Part shown: in pieces, positions 17,104 through 25,259 of the stretch
Layout: each line of letters begins with the position of its first letter
Position numbering within the stretch: the stretch's first letter is position 1
Assembly (NCBI GenBank): GCA_031399315.1
Contig: JANNOS010000124.1
Coordinates: 1-34,849 of the forward strand
DNA: 34,849 nucleotides
Direction of reading: 5' to 3'
Origin: Methylotenera_A sp031399315
GTDB taxonomy: Bacteria; Pseudomonadota; Gammaproteobacteria; Burkholderiales; Methylophilaceae
Translations under genes and position numbers: made by a program
Notes under the pieces: generated by a model
Told to the model about the DNA's origin: nothing
The model's database searches: none
The model's input: the letters and a program-made list of their open reading frames with translations, nothing else

Positions 17104-17252
17104 TAAATAACTAATTGGGCCTTGTAGATGAATTTACATCTTTAATTCATACGATTCCATTATAATCAGCTTGAAGCACTACAATCTAGTAGTCCCAGTA
17201 AAAATAAGCAAAAAATAGGCAAAAAACTTAAAATATTTTTAGAGAACATATT
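17104..17252. promoter_or_regulatory. Divergent glgC/glgB control region with phased A-tracts
   Basis: The region is strongly AT-rich. The self-complementary ATTATAAT at 17159-17166 contains TATAAT on both strands, so it could serve as -10 in either direction, but no good -35 lies at 16-18 bases on either side. On the glgB side, A-tracts at 17200-17204, 17210-17215 and 17221-17226 repeat every 10-11 bases, the spacing expected for intrinsically curved DNA. No operator for a known regulator was recognised. Confidence 0.45.
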
Positions 17253-19460
17253 TTGGCAAAAACGAATACCACACTTAACCCCAAAAATTTAGGCTCAAGC
17301 GCCATGCAATTGATTCTTGATGCCAAACATCACGACCCTTTTGATTTTTTAGGTTTGCACGAAACTAGCAATAAAAGCTTTGTATTCCGCATCTTTTTGC
17401 CACATGCTAGCCAAGTATGGTTAAAAGTAGCTAAGGAATGGGCGCTGCTAGAAAAGATACATAAAGATGGTCTGTTTGTCTGGGAGGGTAAAAATCAGCC
17501 AAGCGCACCATGTTTACTCAAAATTGAACATTCAGGCGGGAGTTATGAGACGCATGATGCATACTCATTCCTGCCTTTTATTACAGAAGATGAGCTACAT
17601 TTATTTGCAGAAGGAAATTTAAATTTAGCCTATAACACGCTTGGTTCCCATGTATGCGAACTACAAGACATACAAGGTGTACGCTTTGCTGTGTGGGCAC
17701 CCAGCGCAGAGCGCGTAAGCGTAGTTGGAAATTTTAATCAATGGGATGGTCGCGTAAACCCCATGCGTGTGCGCGGGGCGAGCGGCGTGTGGGAAATTTT
17801 TATCCCAAACTTAACCGCAGGTGATTTATATAAGTTTGAAATTCGCAACCGCCACACTGGTGCTATTTTTACTAAAATCGATCCTTATGCGCGAGAGTTT
17901 GAATTACGTCCTGGTACAGCATCTCGCATTACTGACGCAACGCCTTACCAATGGCAAGACGAAGCTTGGCTTAAACGCCGCCCCCAGAATGATTGGTTAC
18001 ATGCGCCATTTAACTGCTACGAGGTGCATTTAGGCTCTTGGCGGCGCAAAAAAGGTAACGCCCTGCTCAATTTTCGCGAATTAGCCGAAGAACTGGTAGC
18101 TTATGTCGTCAAAATGGGTTACACCCATATAGAGCTCTTGCCCGTCACCGAACATCCATTAACAGAATCTTGGGGCTATCAAACGACTGGTTATTATGCA
18201 GTTACCACCCGATTCGGCACGCCAGATGACTTGCGGTTTTTTATAGATACATGCCACCAAGCTAATATTGGTGTCATTCTTGATTGGGTACCAGGTCATT
18301 TTCCTAAAGATGACTGGGCATTGGCGCGTTACGATGGTAGCGCTTTGTATGAACATGAAGACCCAAGATTGGGAGAGCATCAAGATTGGGGTACGCTCAT
18401 CTTCAACTACGGGCGCAATGAGGTACGCAACTTTTTAATTGCCAATGCTTATTTCTGGCTAAATGAATTTCATATCGATGGTTTGCGTGTCGATGCTGTG
18501 GCTTCCATGCTGTATCTTGACTACTCACGCAAAGCGGATCAATGGCTACCAAACAAATTTGGTGGTCGCGAAAATATAGAGGCGATTGAGTTCTTTAAGC
18601 AACTTAATATAATGGTCGGCCAACATTTCGCTGGCGTATTAACGATTGCAGAAGAGTCTACCGCTTGGCCAGGCGTGTCTAGACCCGTGTATTTAGGTGG
18701 CTTAGGCTTTAGCATGAAGTGGAATATGGGCTGGATGAATGACAACTTAGCCTATATCGAAAACGATCCGATTCATCGTAAATATCATCACGACAAACTC
18801 ACGTTTGGACAACTGTATGCTTATAGCGAGAACTTTGTGCTACCGTTTTCTCACGATGAGGTCGTACATGGCAAGTGCTCTTTGTTAGACAAGATGCCAG
18901 GCGATGCATGGCAAAAATTCGCGAACTTGCGCTTACTCTTTACATTGCAAATGACTAGTCCAGGTAAAAAACTCAACTTTATGGGTAACGATATCGCGCA
19001 AGGCCGTGAGTGGAACGTGAACCAAAGCCTAGATTGGAATTTGTTAGACATTGACCTACATCAAGGTGTGCAGCGCCTGATGAGTGATATAAATCACCTT
19101 TATGCAAAGGCTGATTACTTATATGACTTAGACTTTGATGTAGAAGGATTCACGTGGATAGACTGCCACGACTCAGATCAATCTTCGATTAGCTTTGTAA
19201 GGCGTGCTCGAAACGGTAATTTTGCTATAATAGCGCTCAACTTTACACCTGTTTTACGGCATAATTATCGTATTGGCGTGCCAAATAGAGGCCAATATGT
19301 TGAAGTTTTTAATAGCGATGCCGAAATATATGGCGGTAGTAACCAAGGAAATGGTGCTGGTTTACAAACAGAAAATATCGCATGGATGAATCATGCGCAA
19401 TCTCTATTGATTACTTTACCACCCTTGGGTGGCTTAATATTGGAATATAAAAACCAATAG
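17253..19460 (+). CDS. glgB: 1,4-alpha-glucan branching enzyme
   Basis: A 735-residue GH13 branching enzyme that introduces alpha-1,6 branches into glycogen. It has an N-terminal GlgB domain (about 20-125), a CBM48 domain (VRFAVWAPSAERVSVVGNFN, 143-162) and the GH13 barrel. The catalytic residues fit Asp414 (DGLRVDAV), Glu467 (TIAEEST) and Asp535 (FSHDEVVHGK). These are shifted by +9 from the E. coli residues 405, 458 and 526, and the length is close to the 728 of E. coli. The start is TTG with a weak AGAGAA upstream; the first ATG would be residue 18. It is divergent from glgC and followed 45 bases later by pgi. Confidence 0.95.
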   Translation: MAKTNTTLNPKNLGSSAMQLILDAKHHDPFDFLGLHETSNKSFVFRIFLPHASQVWLKVAKEWALLEKIHKDGLFVWEGKNQPSAPCLLKIEHSGGSYETHDAYSFLPFITEDELHLFAEGNLNLAYNTLGSHVCELQDIQGVRFAVWAPSAERVSVVGNFNQWDGRVNPMRVRGASGVWEIFIPNLTAGDLYKFEIRNRHTGAIFTKIDPYAREFELRPGTASRITDATPYQWQDEAWLKRRPQNDWLHAPFNCYEVHLGSWRRKKGNALLNFRELAEELVAYVVKMGYTHIELLPVTEHPLTESWGYQTTGYYAVTTRFGTPDDLRFFIDTCHQANIGVILDWVPGHFPKDDWALARYDGSALYEHEDPRLGEHQDWGTLIFNYGRNEVRNFLIANAYFWLNEFHIDGLRVDAVASMLYLDYSRKADQWLPNKFGGRENIEAIEFFKQLNIMVGQHFAGVLTIAEESTAWPGVSRPVYLGGLGFSMKWNMGWMNDNLAYIENDPIHRKYHHDKLTFGQLYAYSENFVLPFSHDEVVHGKCSLLDKMPGDAWQKFANLRLLFTLQMTSPGKKLNFMGNDIAQGREWNVNQSLDWNLLDIDLHQGVQRLMSDINHLYAKADYLYDLDFDVEGFTWIDCHDSDQSSISFVRRARNGNFAIIALNFTPVLRHNYRIGVPNRGQYVEVFNSDAEIYGGSNQGNGAGLQTENIAWMNHAQSLLITLPPLGGLILEYKNQ

Positions 19461-19505
19461 TTTACATTAATAAATAACTATAATAATTTGATTTAAAAAA
19501 GATAA

Positions 19506-21158
19506 ATGACCTCACTTACTCAATACCCTGTATGGAATGCACTTTGTGCGCATCAAAAAACTGTTGCTACTTTACACATGCGCGATTTATTCGCGACTGA
19601 CCCTAAACGCTTTGAGAAACTCAGCTTAAAGTTTGATGACTTATTGTTTGACTACTCTAAGCATCGCATTACCGAACAAACATTACCTTTATTATTTCAG
19701 TTAGCGCGCGAAGCCAATATTGAAAGCTCGCGTGACAAAATGTTCGCAGGCGAAAAAATCAACATCACTGAAAATCGTGCTGTGTTACACACCGCCCTGC
19801 GCAACCGTAGCAATAAACCTGTTTACGTGGATGGCAAAGATGTAATGCCCGAAGTAAACGCAGTGCTTAAACACATGCGTGAGTTTAGTGACAAAGTACG
19901 TAGTGGCGACTGGCTTGGTTACACAGGCAAACGCATTACAGACATTATTAACATTGGCATTGGCGGCTCTGATTTAGGCCCTGTCATGGCGTGTCAGGCG
20001 CTTAAGCCTTATGCAAGTCCCGACTTAAACATTCATTTCGTGTCGAATATCGATGGCGCGCACTTGATGCTCGCGCTAGAGAAATGCAACCCAGAAACTA
20101 CACTGTTTATTGTGGCCTCTAAAACCTTCACTACGCAAGAAACCATGACCAATGCGCTTTCTTCGCGTACCTGGTTTTTAAATACCGCCAAAGAAGATGC
20201 TTTTGTCGCAAAACACTTTGTGGCGCTTTCTACCAATGCCAAGGCGGTAACAGAGTTCGGTATTGATACCGCTAATATGTTCGCATTTTGGGACTGGGTA
20301 GGCGGTCGTTATTCATTATGGTCTGCCATCGGCCTATCTATTGCCATATACGTTGGCATGGACAATTTTGAAGGCATGTTGGCTGGCGGACACGAAATGG
20401 ATAACCATTTTAGAACCGCCCCGCTCGAACAAAATATGCCAGTGATTTTGGCCTTAATCGGCATTTGGTATAACAACTTTTTCCATGTAGATACCCATGC
20501 GATATTGCCTTACGATCAAGGCATGGCGCGCTTCCCTGCTTATCTACAACAAGCGGATATGGAAAGTAACGGCAAATTTATCTGCCGTGATGGCAACCGT
20601 GTGCAATACAAAACTGGCCCAGTGATTTGGGGCGAGGCTGGCACCAATGGTCAGCATGCGTTTTACCAACTGATACACCAAGGCACGCAAATTGTACCTG
20701 CAGACTTTTTAATGCCTGTGCATAGCCATTATGCGATTGGCAAACATGGTTACGCACATCACAAAATATTACTTGCTAACTTTTTAGCACAAACACAGGC
20801 ACTGATGTTGGGCAAAACCAAAGATGAAGCGCGTGCAGAGCTTGAAAAACAAGGCTTGAGCGGTGAAGCACTAGAAGACTTATTGCCGCACAAAGTATTT
20901 GAAGGCAACCGCCCGACGACATCGATTATGTTCGATAAACTCACGCCGAACACTTTGGGCAAACTCATTGCGTTGTACGAACATAAAATATTCGTGCAAG
21001 GCATGATGTGGGATATCAACAGCTTCGACCAATGGGGCGTGGAATACGGCAAGCAAATCGCTCAGCAAATCTTGCCGCAATTGACGAATGAAGAAGTAGT
21101 AAGTAATTACGATAGCTCTACCAATGGCTTAATCAACCATACCAAAGCGTTAAAATAG
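19506..21158 (+). CDS. pgi: Glucose-6-phosphate isomerase
   Basis: A 550-residue enzyme interconverting fructose-6-phosphate and glucose-6-phosphate, the same size as E. coli Pgi (549). Signatures are INIGIGGSDLGPVM (149-161), FWDWVGGRYSLWSA (261-274), Glu353 in ADMESNGK, His384 in TNGQHAFYQLIHQG and the C-terminal FDQWGVEYGKQIA with the catalytic Lys. It lies downstream of glgB in the same direction. In a methylotroph it would feed hexose phosphate into glycogen and into oxidative pathways. TATAAT occurs at 19479-19484 just upstream, but the TTTACA before it is only 12 bases away, so a separate promoter is doubtful. No terminator is visible after the stop. Confidence 0.96.
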   Translation: MTSLTQYPVWNALCAHQKTVATLHMRDLFATDPKRFEKLSLKFDDLLFDYSKHRITEQTLPLLFQLAREANIESSRDKMFAGEKINITENRAVLHTALRNRSNKPVYVDGKDVMPEVNAVLKHMREFSDKVRSGDWLGYTGKRITDIINIGIGGSDLGPVMACQALKPYASPDLNIHFVSNIDGAHLMLALEKCNPETTLFIVASKTFTTQETMTNALSSRTWFLNTAKEDAFVAKHFVALSTNAKAVTEFGIDTANMFAFWDWVGGRYSLWSAIGLSIAIYVGMDNFEGMLAGGHEMDNHFRTAPLEQNMPVILALIGIWYNNFFHVDTHAILPYDQGMARFPAYLQQADMESNGKFICRDGNRVQYKTGPVIWGEAGTNGQHAFYQLIHQGTQIVPADFLMPVHSHYAIGKHGYAHHKILLANFLAQTQALMLGKTKDEARAELEKQGLSGEALEDLLPHKVFEGNRPTTSIMFDKLTPNTLGKLIALYEHKIFVQGMMWDINSFDQWGVEYGKQIAQQILPQLTNEEVVSNYDSSTNGLINHTKALK

Positions 21159-21255
21159 TGTCTGTAGGATGTCAGTAGACGAACATTTCACCAATATCAA
21201 TTCTCACGCGGTACAATGCCTTTCAGTTATTGCGCGATACGCGAGGTGCTGAACG

Positions 21256-21675
21256 ATGCCTAGCGGAGCCTTTAGGTCTGTTCTCTTGCTTGGTGCATTT
21301 GCTTTCAAATTTCCCCGATATCGGAACATGGGCGCAGGAATGCGAAGTAATCGTTGGGAACGGGAGATGTGGCAAAAGTGGCAGCCTATATTCAAATGGG
21401 CAACACTCTGCCCAGTGTACTTCGCTGATCCTGCAGGTTTCCTCGTCATCATGCCCAGAGCCCTGCAGCCAGTAACTCGAGAAGAAGTCGAGGCTATGCC
21501 TGACTACTACCCCGCAATCACTTCCGAGACCAAAGCCGAAGATCACGGCCGTCTCGGTTTACGCGTCGTCGCCCTCGACTATGGGTTACCAGACCAGCAC
21601 TTTGTACTTGAACAACGCCAGTACTACAGTCAGAAGGTCAGTAGCGCCGCAATTGAAATTCCAAATGATGCTTAA
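21256..21675 (+). CDS. Hypothetical protein, GC-rich orphan gene
   Basis: A 139-residue protein I cannot assign. It has a mildly hydrophobic start (MPSGAFRSVLLLGAFAFKFP), an Arg/Trp-rich segment (RSNRWEREMWQKWQPIFKW), then an acidic region with DYYPAITSETKAEDHGRLG and ends NDA. It gives the impression of a small cytoplasmic family with similar short proteins elsewhere in proteobacteria; this is from general memory, not a search. GAGGTG about 9 bases before the ATG is a fair Shine-Dalgarno sequence. Base composition stands out: I count 164 G+C in 21301-21600 (about 55%), against about 42% in sampled pgi DNA. That and its lone position between pgi and the converging sppA suggest horizontal acquisition. 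Confidence 0.65.
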   Translation: MPSGAFRSVLLLGAFAFKFPRYRNMGAGMRSNRWEREMWQKWQPIFKWATLCPVYFADPAGFLVIMPRALQPVTREEVEAMPDYYPAITSETKAEDHGRLGLRVVALDYGLPDQHFVLEQRQYYSQKVSSAAIEIPNDA

Positions 21676-21702
21676 CTGAAAAGCGTTGCGGCGCACAAAA
21701 AA

Positions 21703-22668
21703 CTACCTTAACTGCAACCCTTTTGTAAGCGTATCAATCCCAACCGATTTCGCCATACTTGCACCAAAACGTTTAGCAAAGCGGTCTACCACCGTTTCTT
21801 GGTAGGTATAATCTACAATTTCCTCTTGTTTAATCACTTCACGCGCCACATAATCCGCACTACCCAACGCATCTGCAAGCCCTAGCTTAATACTTTGCTG
21901 GCCGCTCCAAAACAAGCCACTAAAGGTTTCTGACGTTTCTTTTAAACGCGCACCACGGCCAAGTCTTACTACCGCTTTAAATTGCTCGTGCACTTCGTCT
22001 AACATCGCCTGCGCAAGCGCTTGATGTTTTGGGTTCACTGGCGAAAATGGGTCTAACATGCCTTTATTTTCACCCGCCGTCATTAAGCGGCGTTCTACGC
22101 CCACCTTTTTCATCACTTCGGTAAAGCCGTAGCCGTCCATTAATACGCCGATAGAACCAACAATACTGCCTTTATCTACATAAATTTTATCGGTCGCAAC
22201 CGCAATGTAATAGCCGCCTGAAGCGCAAATATCTTCTACCACGCCATAAACTGGGATTGTAGGGTGCAATTTCTTTTGGCGTGTGATTTCATCGTTAATA
22301 ATGCCCGCCTGCACTGGGCTACCACCTGGTGTGTTAAACCGCAAGATAATGCCTTTAGTATTGGTATTTTCATACGCATTATTTAAGCTAGTAATGACTG
22401 AGTCTGCATTCACATCACCACCTGGTTCAATGACACCGTTGATGTCAATTAAAGCGGTATGCGGGCCAGAGCCGTTTTTGTCACCAAGCCAGCCAAAAGC
22501 CAAAATGAGCAACAAAAATAAATAGCCAAATGTGAGCGCTTTAAAAAATATGCCCCAACGACGCGCAGCTTTCTGCTCTTTTAAGCCAGAAAGCGCGAGT
22601 GTTTCGATTGTTTTTTGCTGCCAGGCATTATTTTGTGAAGCGTCTTGCGAGTTTAATTGTTCAGACAT
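21703..22668 (-). CDS. sppA: Signal peptide peptidase SppA, short 36-kDa type
   Basis: A 321-residue inner-membrane serine protease that degrades leftover signal peptides. It has a cytoplasmic N terminus, one membrane segment (about 40-61), and an S49 protease domain. The Ser-Lys dyad fits Ser150 (DICASGGYYIA) and Lys202 (AGENKGMLDPFSP). The length is that of the half-size Bacillus-like form rather than the 618-residue E. coli SppA. It is the last gene of the apparent rluC-gph-Rieske-sppA operon, 18 bases after the Rieske gene, an order I recall in other betaproteobacteria. It converges on the GC-rich orphan gene. Confidence 0.93.
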   Translation of the reverse strand: MSEQLNSQDASQNNAWQQKTIETLALSGLKEQKAARRWGIFFKALTFGYLFLLLILAFGWLGDKNGSGPHTALIDINGVIEPGGDVNADSVITSLNNAYENTNTKGIILRFNTPGGSPVQAGIINDEITRQKKLHPTIPVYGVVEDICASGGYYIAVATDKIYVDKGSIVGSIGVLMDGYGFTEVMKKVGVERRLMTAGENKGMLDPFSPVNPKHQALAQAMLDEVHEQFKAVVRLGRGARLKETSETFSGLFWSGQQSIKLGLADALGSADYVAREVIKQEEIVDYTYQETVVDRFAKRFGASMAKSVGIDTLTKGLQLR

Positions 22669-22686
22669 GTAATGTTTTTTCCTAGT

Positions 22687-23076
22687 TTAAGTTTTTCTAT
22701 GCGATTTATTTAACTGCTTATATTGGTGTAATTGGTCAAGGTGAATGGTAATGTGTTGATTTTGCTCTGTAACGGGCAATGATTGCAAGCTTTTTCCTTT
22801 ACACGGACCCATTACGCAATGTCCCGTATCTGGCATATAGTGTGCACCATGCGTGGCACATATTAAATAATCTTTACTCACGGTAAAAAATTCACCCTGA
22901 TTCCAATCTAACTCTACTGGCACATGCGCGCACTGGTTCACATAAGCATGCGCTTTGCCGTGATAGCGCACCACAAAACCAGTGGCAAACTCGCCCAATT
23001 GCGGTAAGGCAAATCTCAAACCTAGCGATTTCTCGACCAGCTCGTGACTATCAAATGTAATGGTTTGCTTATGCAT
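22687..23076 (-). CDS. Small Rieske [2Fe-2S] protein
   Basis: A 129-residue soluble Rieske-type ferredoxin-like protein. The cluster ligands are Cys49 and His51 (CAHVP) and Cys73 and His76 (CATHGAHY), so both pairs are intact, though the CATHGAHY box is the degenerate type of small Rieske proteins rather than the bc1 form. It probably acts as an electron carrier; the partner is unknown. A GTG at 23103 would extend it by 9 residues within gph; I chose the ATG at 23076, which lies 4 bases after the gph stop. There is no signal peptide or membrane segment. Confidence 0.85.
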   Translation of the reverse strand: MHKQTITFDSHELVEKSLGLRFALPQLGEFATGFVVRYHGKAHAYVNQCAHVPVELDWNQGEFFTVSKDYLICATHGAHYMPDTGHCVMGPCKGKSLQSLPVTEQNQHITIHLDQLHQYKQLNKSHRKT

Positions 23077-23080
23077 GTGT

Positions 23081-23734
23081 TTAATTAACCAACAGCCAAG
23101 CACCTAAGTCTTTAAATTGATCAAATATTTCAATGCTATTGTAGCTTAATAGCTTGTCGCGTGATTGTGCCCCAAACGTCACCGCAACACTTTGCACACC
23201 TGCGTTTTCCGCCATTTGCAAATCGTAGCTACTGTCGCCTATCATCAGCGTTCGCTCTGGTCTCACCACACAAAAGTCCATAATTTCATCTATCATTTGC
23301 GGATGCGGTTTAGAAAAGCATTCATCAATCGTACGTGTGGCGTGAAAGTAATTGCCCAAACCACAATGCTGAAGCGCCAAATTAAGCCCGCGCCTGCCTT
23401 TGCCCGTAGCGACAGCCAATTTAAACCCACGCCGATTAAGCTCAACAATCAGTTCTTTTGCCCCCTCAAATAAGGGGATCGCCGCTTCACCAGCATAATA
23501 GTTTGCCGTATATTGCCGTGCGAGCGCTTGCGCTTTTTCTGCTGGAATATCTCCATATAATGCATGAATAGATTCACGCAAACCAAGGCCAATAATGTTT
23601 CTGGCTGCATGCGGGTCCAATGTAGGCAAACCAACTTGTTCTGCTGCTGTTACAATCGCATGCGTAATCATCCCAGTAGAATCAGCCAGTGTACCGTCCC
23701 AATCCCATACAATTAAATCAAATTCCTTACTCAT
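23081..23734 (-). CDS. HAD-family phosphatase, phosphoglycolate-phosphatase-like
   Basis: A 217-residue HAD hydrolase with motif I DWDGTLADS (Asp11 nucleophile, Asp13), motif II VATGKGR, a Lys in SKPHPQM and the acidic motif MIGDSSYDLQMAENAG. The helical cap between motifs I and II is of the Gph/beta-phosphoglucomutase class. The substrate could be 2-phosphoglycolate or another small phosphate ester; the sequence does not decide. The ATG overlaps the end of rluC by 8 bases, so translation is coupled, and it is followed by the Rieske gene. Confidence 0.87.
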   Translation of the reverse strand: MSKEFDLIVWDWDGTLADSTGMITHAIVTAAEQVGLPTLDPHAARNIIGLGLRESIHALYGDIPAEKAQALARQYTANYYAGEAAIPLFEGAKELIVELNRRGFKLAVATGKGRRGLNLALQHCGLGNYFHATRTIDECFSKPHPQMIDEIMDFCVVRPERTLMIGDSSYDLQMAENAGVQSVAVTFGAQSRDKLLSYNSIEIFDQFKDLGAWLLVN

Positions 23735-24728
23735 TACTTATATTTTTTCCGTCTAACTTGTTAATAAAATTTTCTAACTCTGTAGGCAAAGGCGCGATTA
23801 ATTTCAAACTATCCCCCGAAACAGGATGCCGTAATTTTGTTTCAGCAGAATGTAAAAACATCCGTTTTAACCCTTTTTTTGCGAGAATTTTATTTTGCGC
23901 AAAATCGCCGTATTTATCATCTCCCACAATTGGGAAGCCCAAATGCGCTAGCTGCACACGCAATTGGTGTGTGCGGCCAGTAATAAGTTGCGCTTCAAGT
24001 AAACTAAATCCAGCAAAATTTTGTTTCAGATAAAAAATGGTTTCAGAGTGTTGTGCTTGGTCATATTTATCTTTGCTTTTATCTGTCACCACATTCACTC
24101 GGCGCTCACCATTCGGCAACACGTATTTTTGTAGATCCAACGTTACGCGTTTTTTCTTTTCCGTCCACTCACCTGCAACCAGCATCAAGTAACGCTTATC
24201 GGTTTGATTATTGCGTATCATTTCATGCAAAGTTACTAGCGCCACGCGTTTTTTTGCCAACATCAGCACGCCAGAAGTTTCGCGGTCTAAGCGATGCACC
24301 AGCTCCAAAAATTTAGCTTTTGGGCGCTCTAACCGTAATTGCTCTATTACGCCCCTACTCACGCCGCTGCCTCCATGCACCGCAAAACCTGCTGGCTTAT
24401 CTATCACCAAAATAGCTTCGTCTTCAAAAATAATTGTGCCTTCTAATTGCGAAGTCGCTGGCACATTTGTAATTTGCTTTTCGCTGGTAGCAACGCGTAT
24501 TGGCGGCACCCGTACAACATCGCCCAGAATCAGCTTGTATGAGGCATCAATGCGGCCTTTATTCACGCGCACTTCACCACTACGCAAAATACGGTAAATA
24601 TGGCTTTTTGGCACGCCTTTGAGTGTTTTTGCTAAAAAATTATCTATACGCTGCCCATCAGAAGCGTCGTCCACGGTAAGACTCGCAGCTGCGTTTGCAC
24701 TAATATGATGATTTTGTTCTGATTGCAT
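23727..24728 (-). CDS. rluC: 23S rRNA pseudouridine synthase RluC
   Basis: A 333-residue pseudouridine synthase, expected to modify 23S rRNA positions 955, 2504 and 2580 (E. coli numbering). An S4 RNA-binding domain (about 25-75) precedes the catalytic RluA-type domain, with Asp148 in VHRLDRETSGVLMLAK as the catalytic residue. Assignment to RluC rather than RluD rests on size and on its position divergent from rne, which is the arrangement in E. coli. It heads the minus-strand operon with gph, Rieske and sppA. The ATG at 24728 is the only reasonable start. Confidence 0.92.
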   Translation of the reverse strand: MQSEQNHHISANAAASLTVDDASDGQRIDNFLAKTLKGVPKSHIYRILRSGEVRVNKGRIDASYKLILGDVVRVPPIRVATSEKQITNVPATSQLEGTIIFEDEAILVIDKPAGFAVHGGSGVSRGVIEQLRLERPKAKFLELVHRLDRETSGVLMLAKKRVALVTLHEMIRNNQTDKRYLMLVAGEWTEKKKRVTLDLQKYVLPNGERRVNVVTDKSKDKYDQAQHSETIFYLKQNFAGFSLLEAQLITGRTHQLRVQLAHLGFPIVGDDKYGDFAQNKILAKKGLKRMFLHSAETKLRHPVSGDSLKLIAPLPTELENFINKLDGKNISNE

Positions 24729-25259
24729 CTTAATTTTGCTAACTTATTTTTTTGCTTAAAAGGGCAATAAAGCCTATACTAATCACATTGTTGGATATAA
24801 ACCGCCTTGGCGTCACTCAGCAATATTTATTAGCAACATTTAAACGTGACAAAAAATACTTGGTCACCTAATATTTTGGTCAAGTCGCTCGCCATATTTG
24901 AAGTAGCGATAAAAAATTACGCTCTAGCCGCTGCAGACTAAAAAACATAAAAGCGACTAAAGTGACTGAAGATAGAATTTTAACGGATTTATGCTTAACG
25001 TTGATAAAGTATTATTAAATATCAGACGTTGGCTTAAATTTTAAGATGTGGCAAACAACTTAATTGATCTGCAAATTGCAACAAACCTTGGCAATTTGAG
25101 ATTAATTCTAGCTACGTCGTCTTGTGCTAAACATTAGTACACGCTAAAAAATCTAGAATTTCTAGATGCCTAGATTACTCTAGATACCCAGATAATGGGT
25201 TACTTCAGCACTTTACTCCTCGGTTAAAAAGCCTGCCCGCTATTGCGTGGGAGCATATA
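24729..25259 (+). promoter_or_regulatory. 531-base rluC-rne intergenic region and probable rne leader
   Basis: This is the only gap over 300 bases. It holds a direct repeat TTGGTCA (24860-24866, 24876-24882) and a cluster of CTAGA-type units (25153, 25162, 25170, 25180, with CCAGAT at 25189). It also contains hairpins, and a ribosome binding site GGGAG about 8 bases before the rne ATG. E. coli rne has a long structured leader through which RNase E limits its own synthesis; by position this could be the counterpart, though sequence homology is not shown. A 17-codon ORF (ATG 24991, stop 25042-25044) exists but is unproven. I could not place a confident promoter for either gene. Confidence 0.6.
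25151..25200 (+). repeat. CTAGAT-like tandem units forming two hairpins in the rne leader
   Basis: Four CTAGA cores are spaced 9, 8 and 10 bases apart and a fifth related CCAGAT follows. ATCTAGA (25151-25157) and TCTAGAT (25161-25167) form a perfect 7-bp stem around ATT. ACCCA (25186-25190) and TGGGT (25196-25200) form a 5-bp stem around GATAA. Because the CTAGAT units are self-complementary, alternative pairings are possible. Confidence 0.6.

Noticed and set aside
21223..21546. Minus-strand ORFs overlapping the GC-rich orphan gene
   Set aside because: The plus-strand frame has a ribosome binding site and a more protein-like composition; the others look like shadows of GC-rich DNA.
25151..25200. 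CRISPR-like array
   Set aside because: The units are only 5-6 bases at 8-10-base spacing, far too short for CRISPR repeats and spacers.
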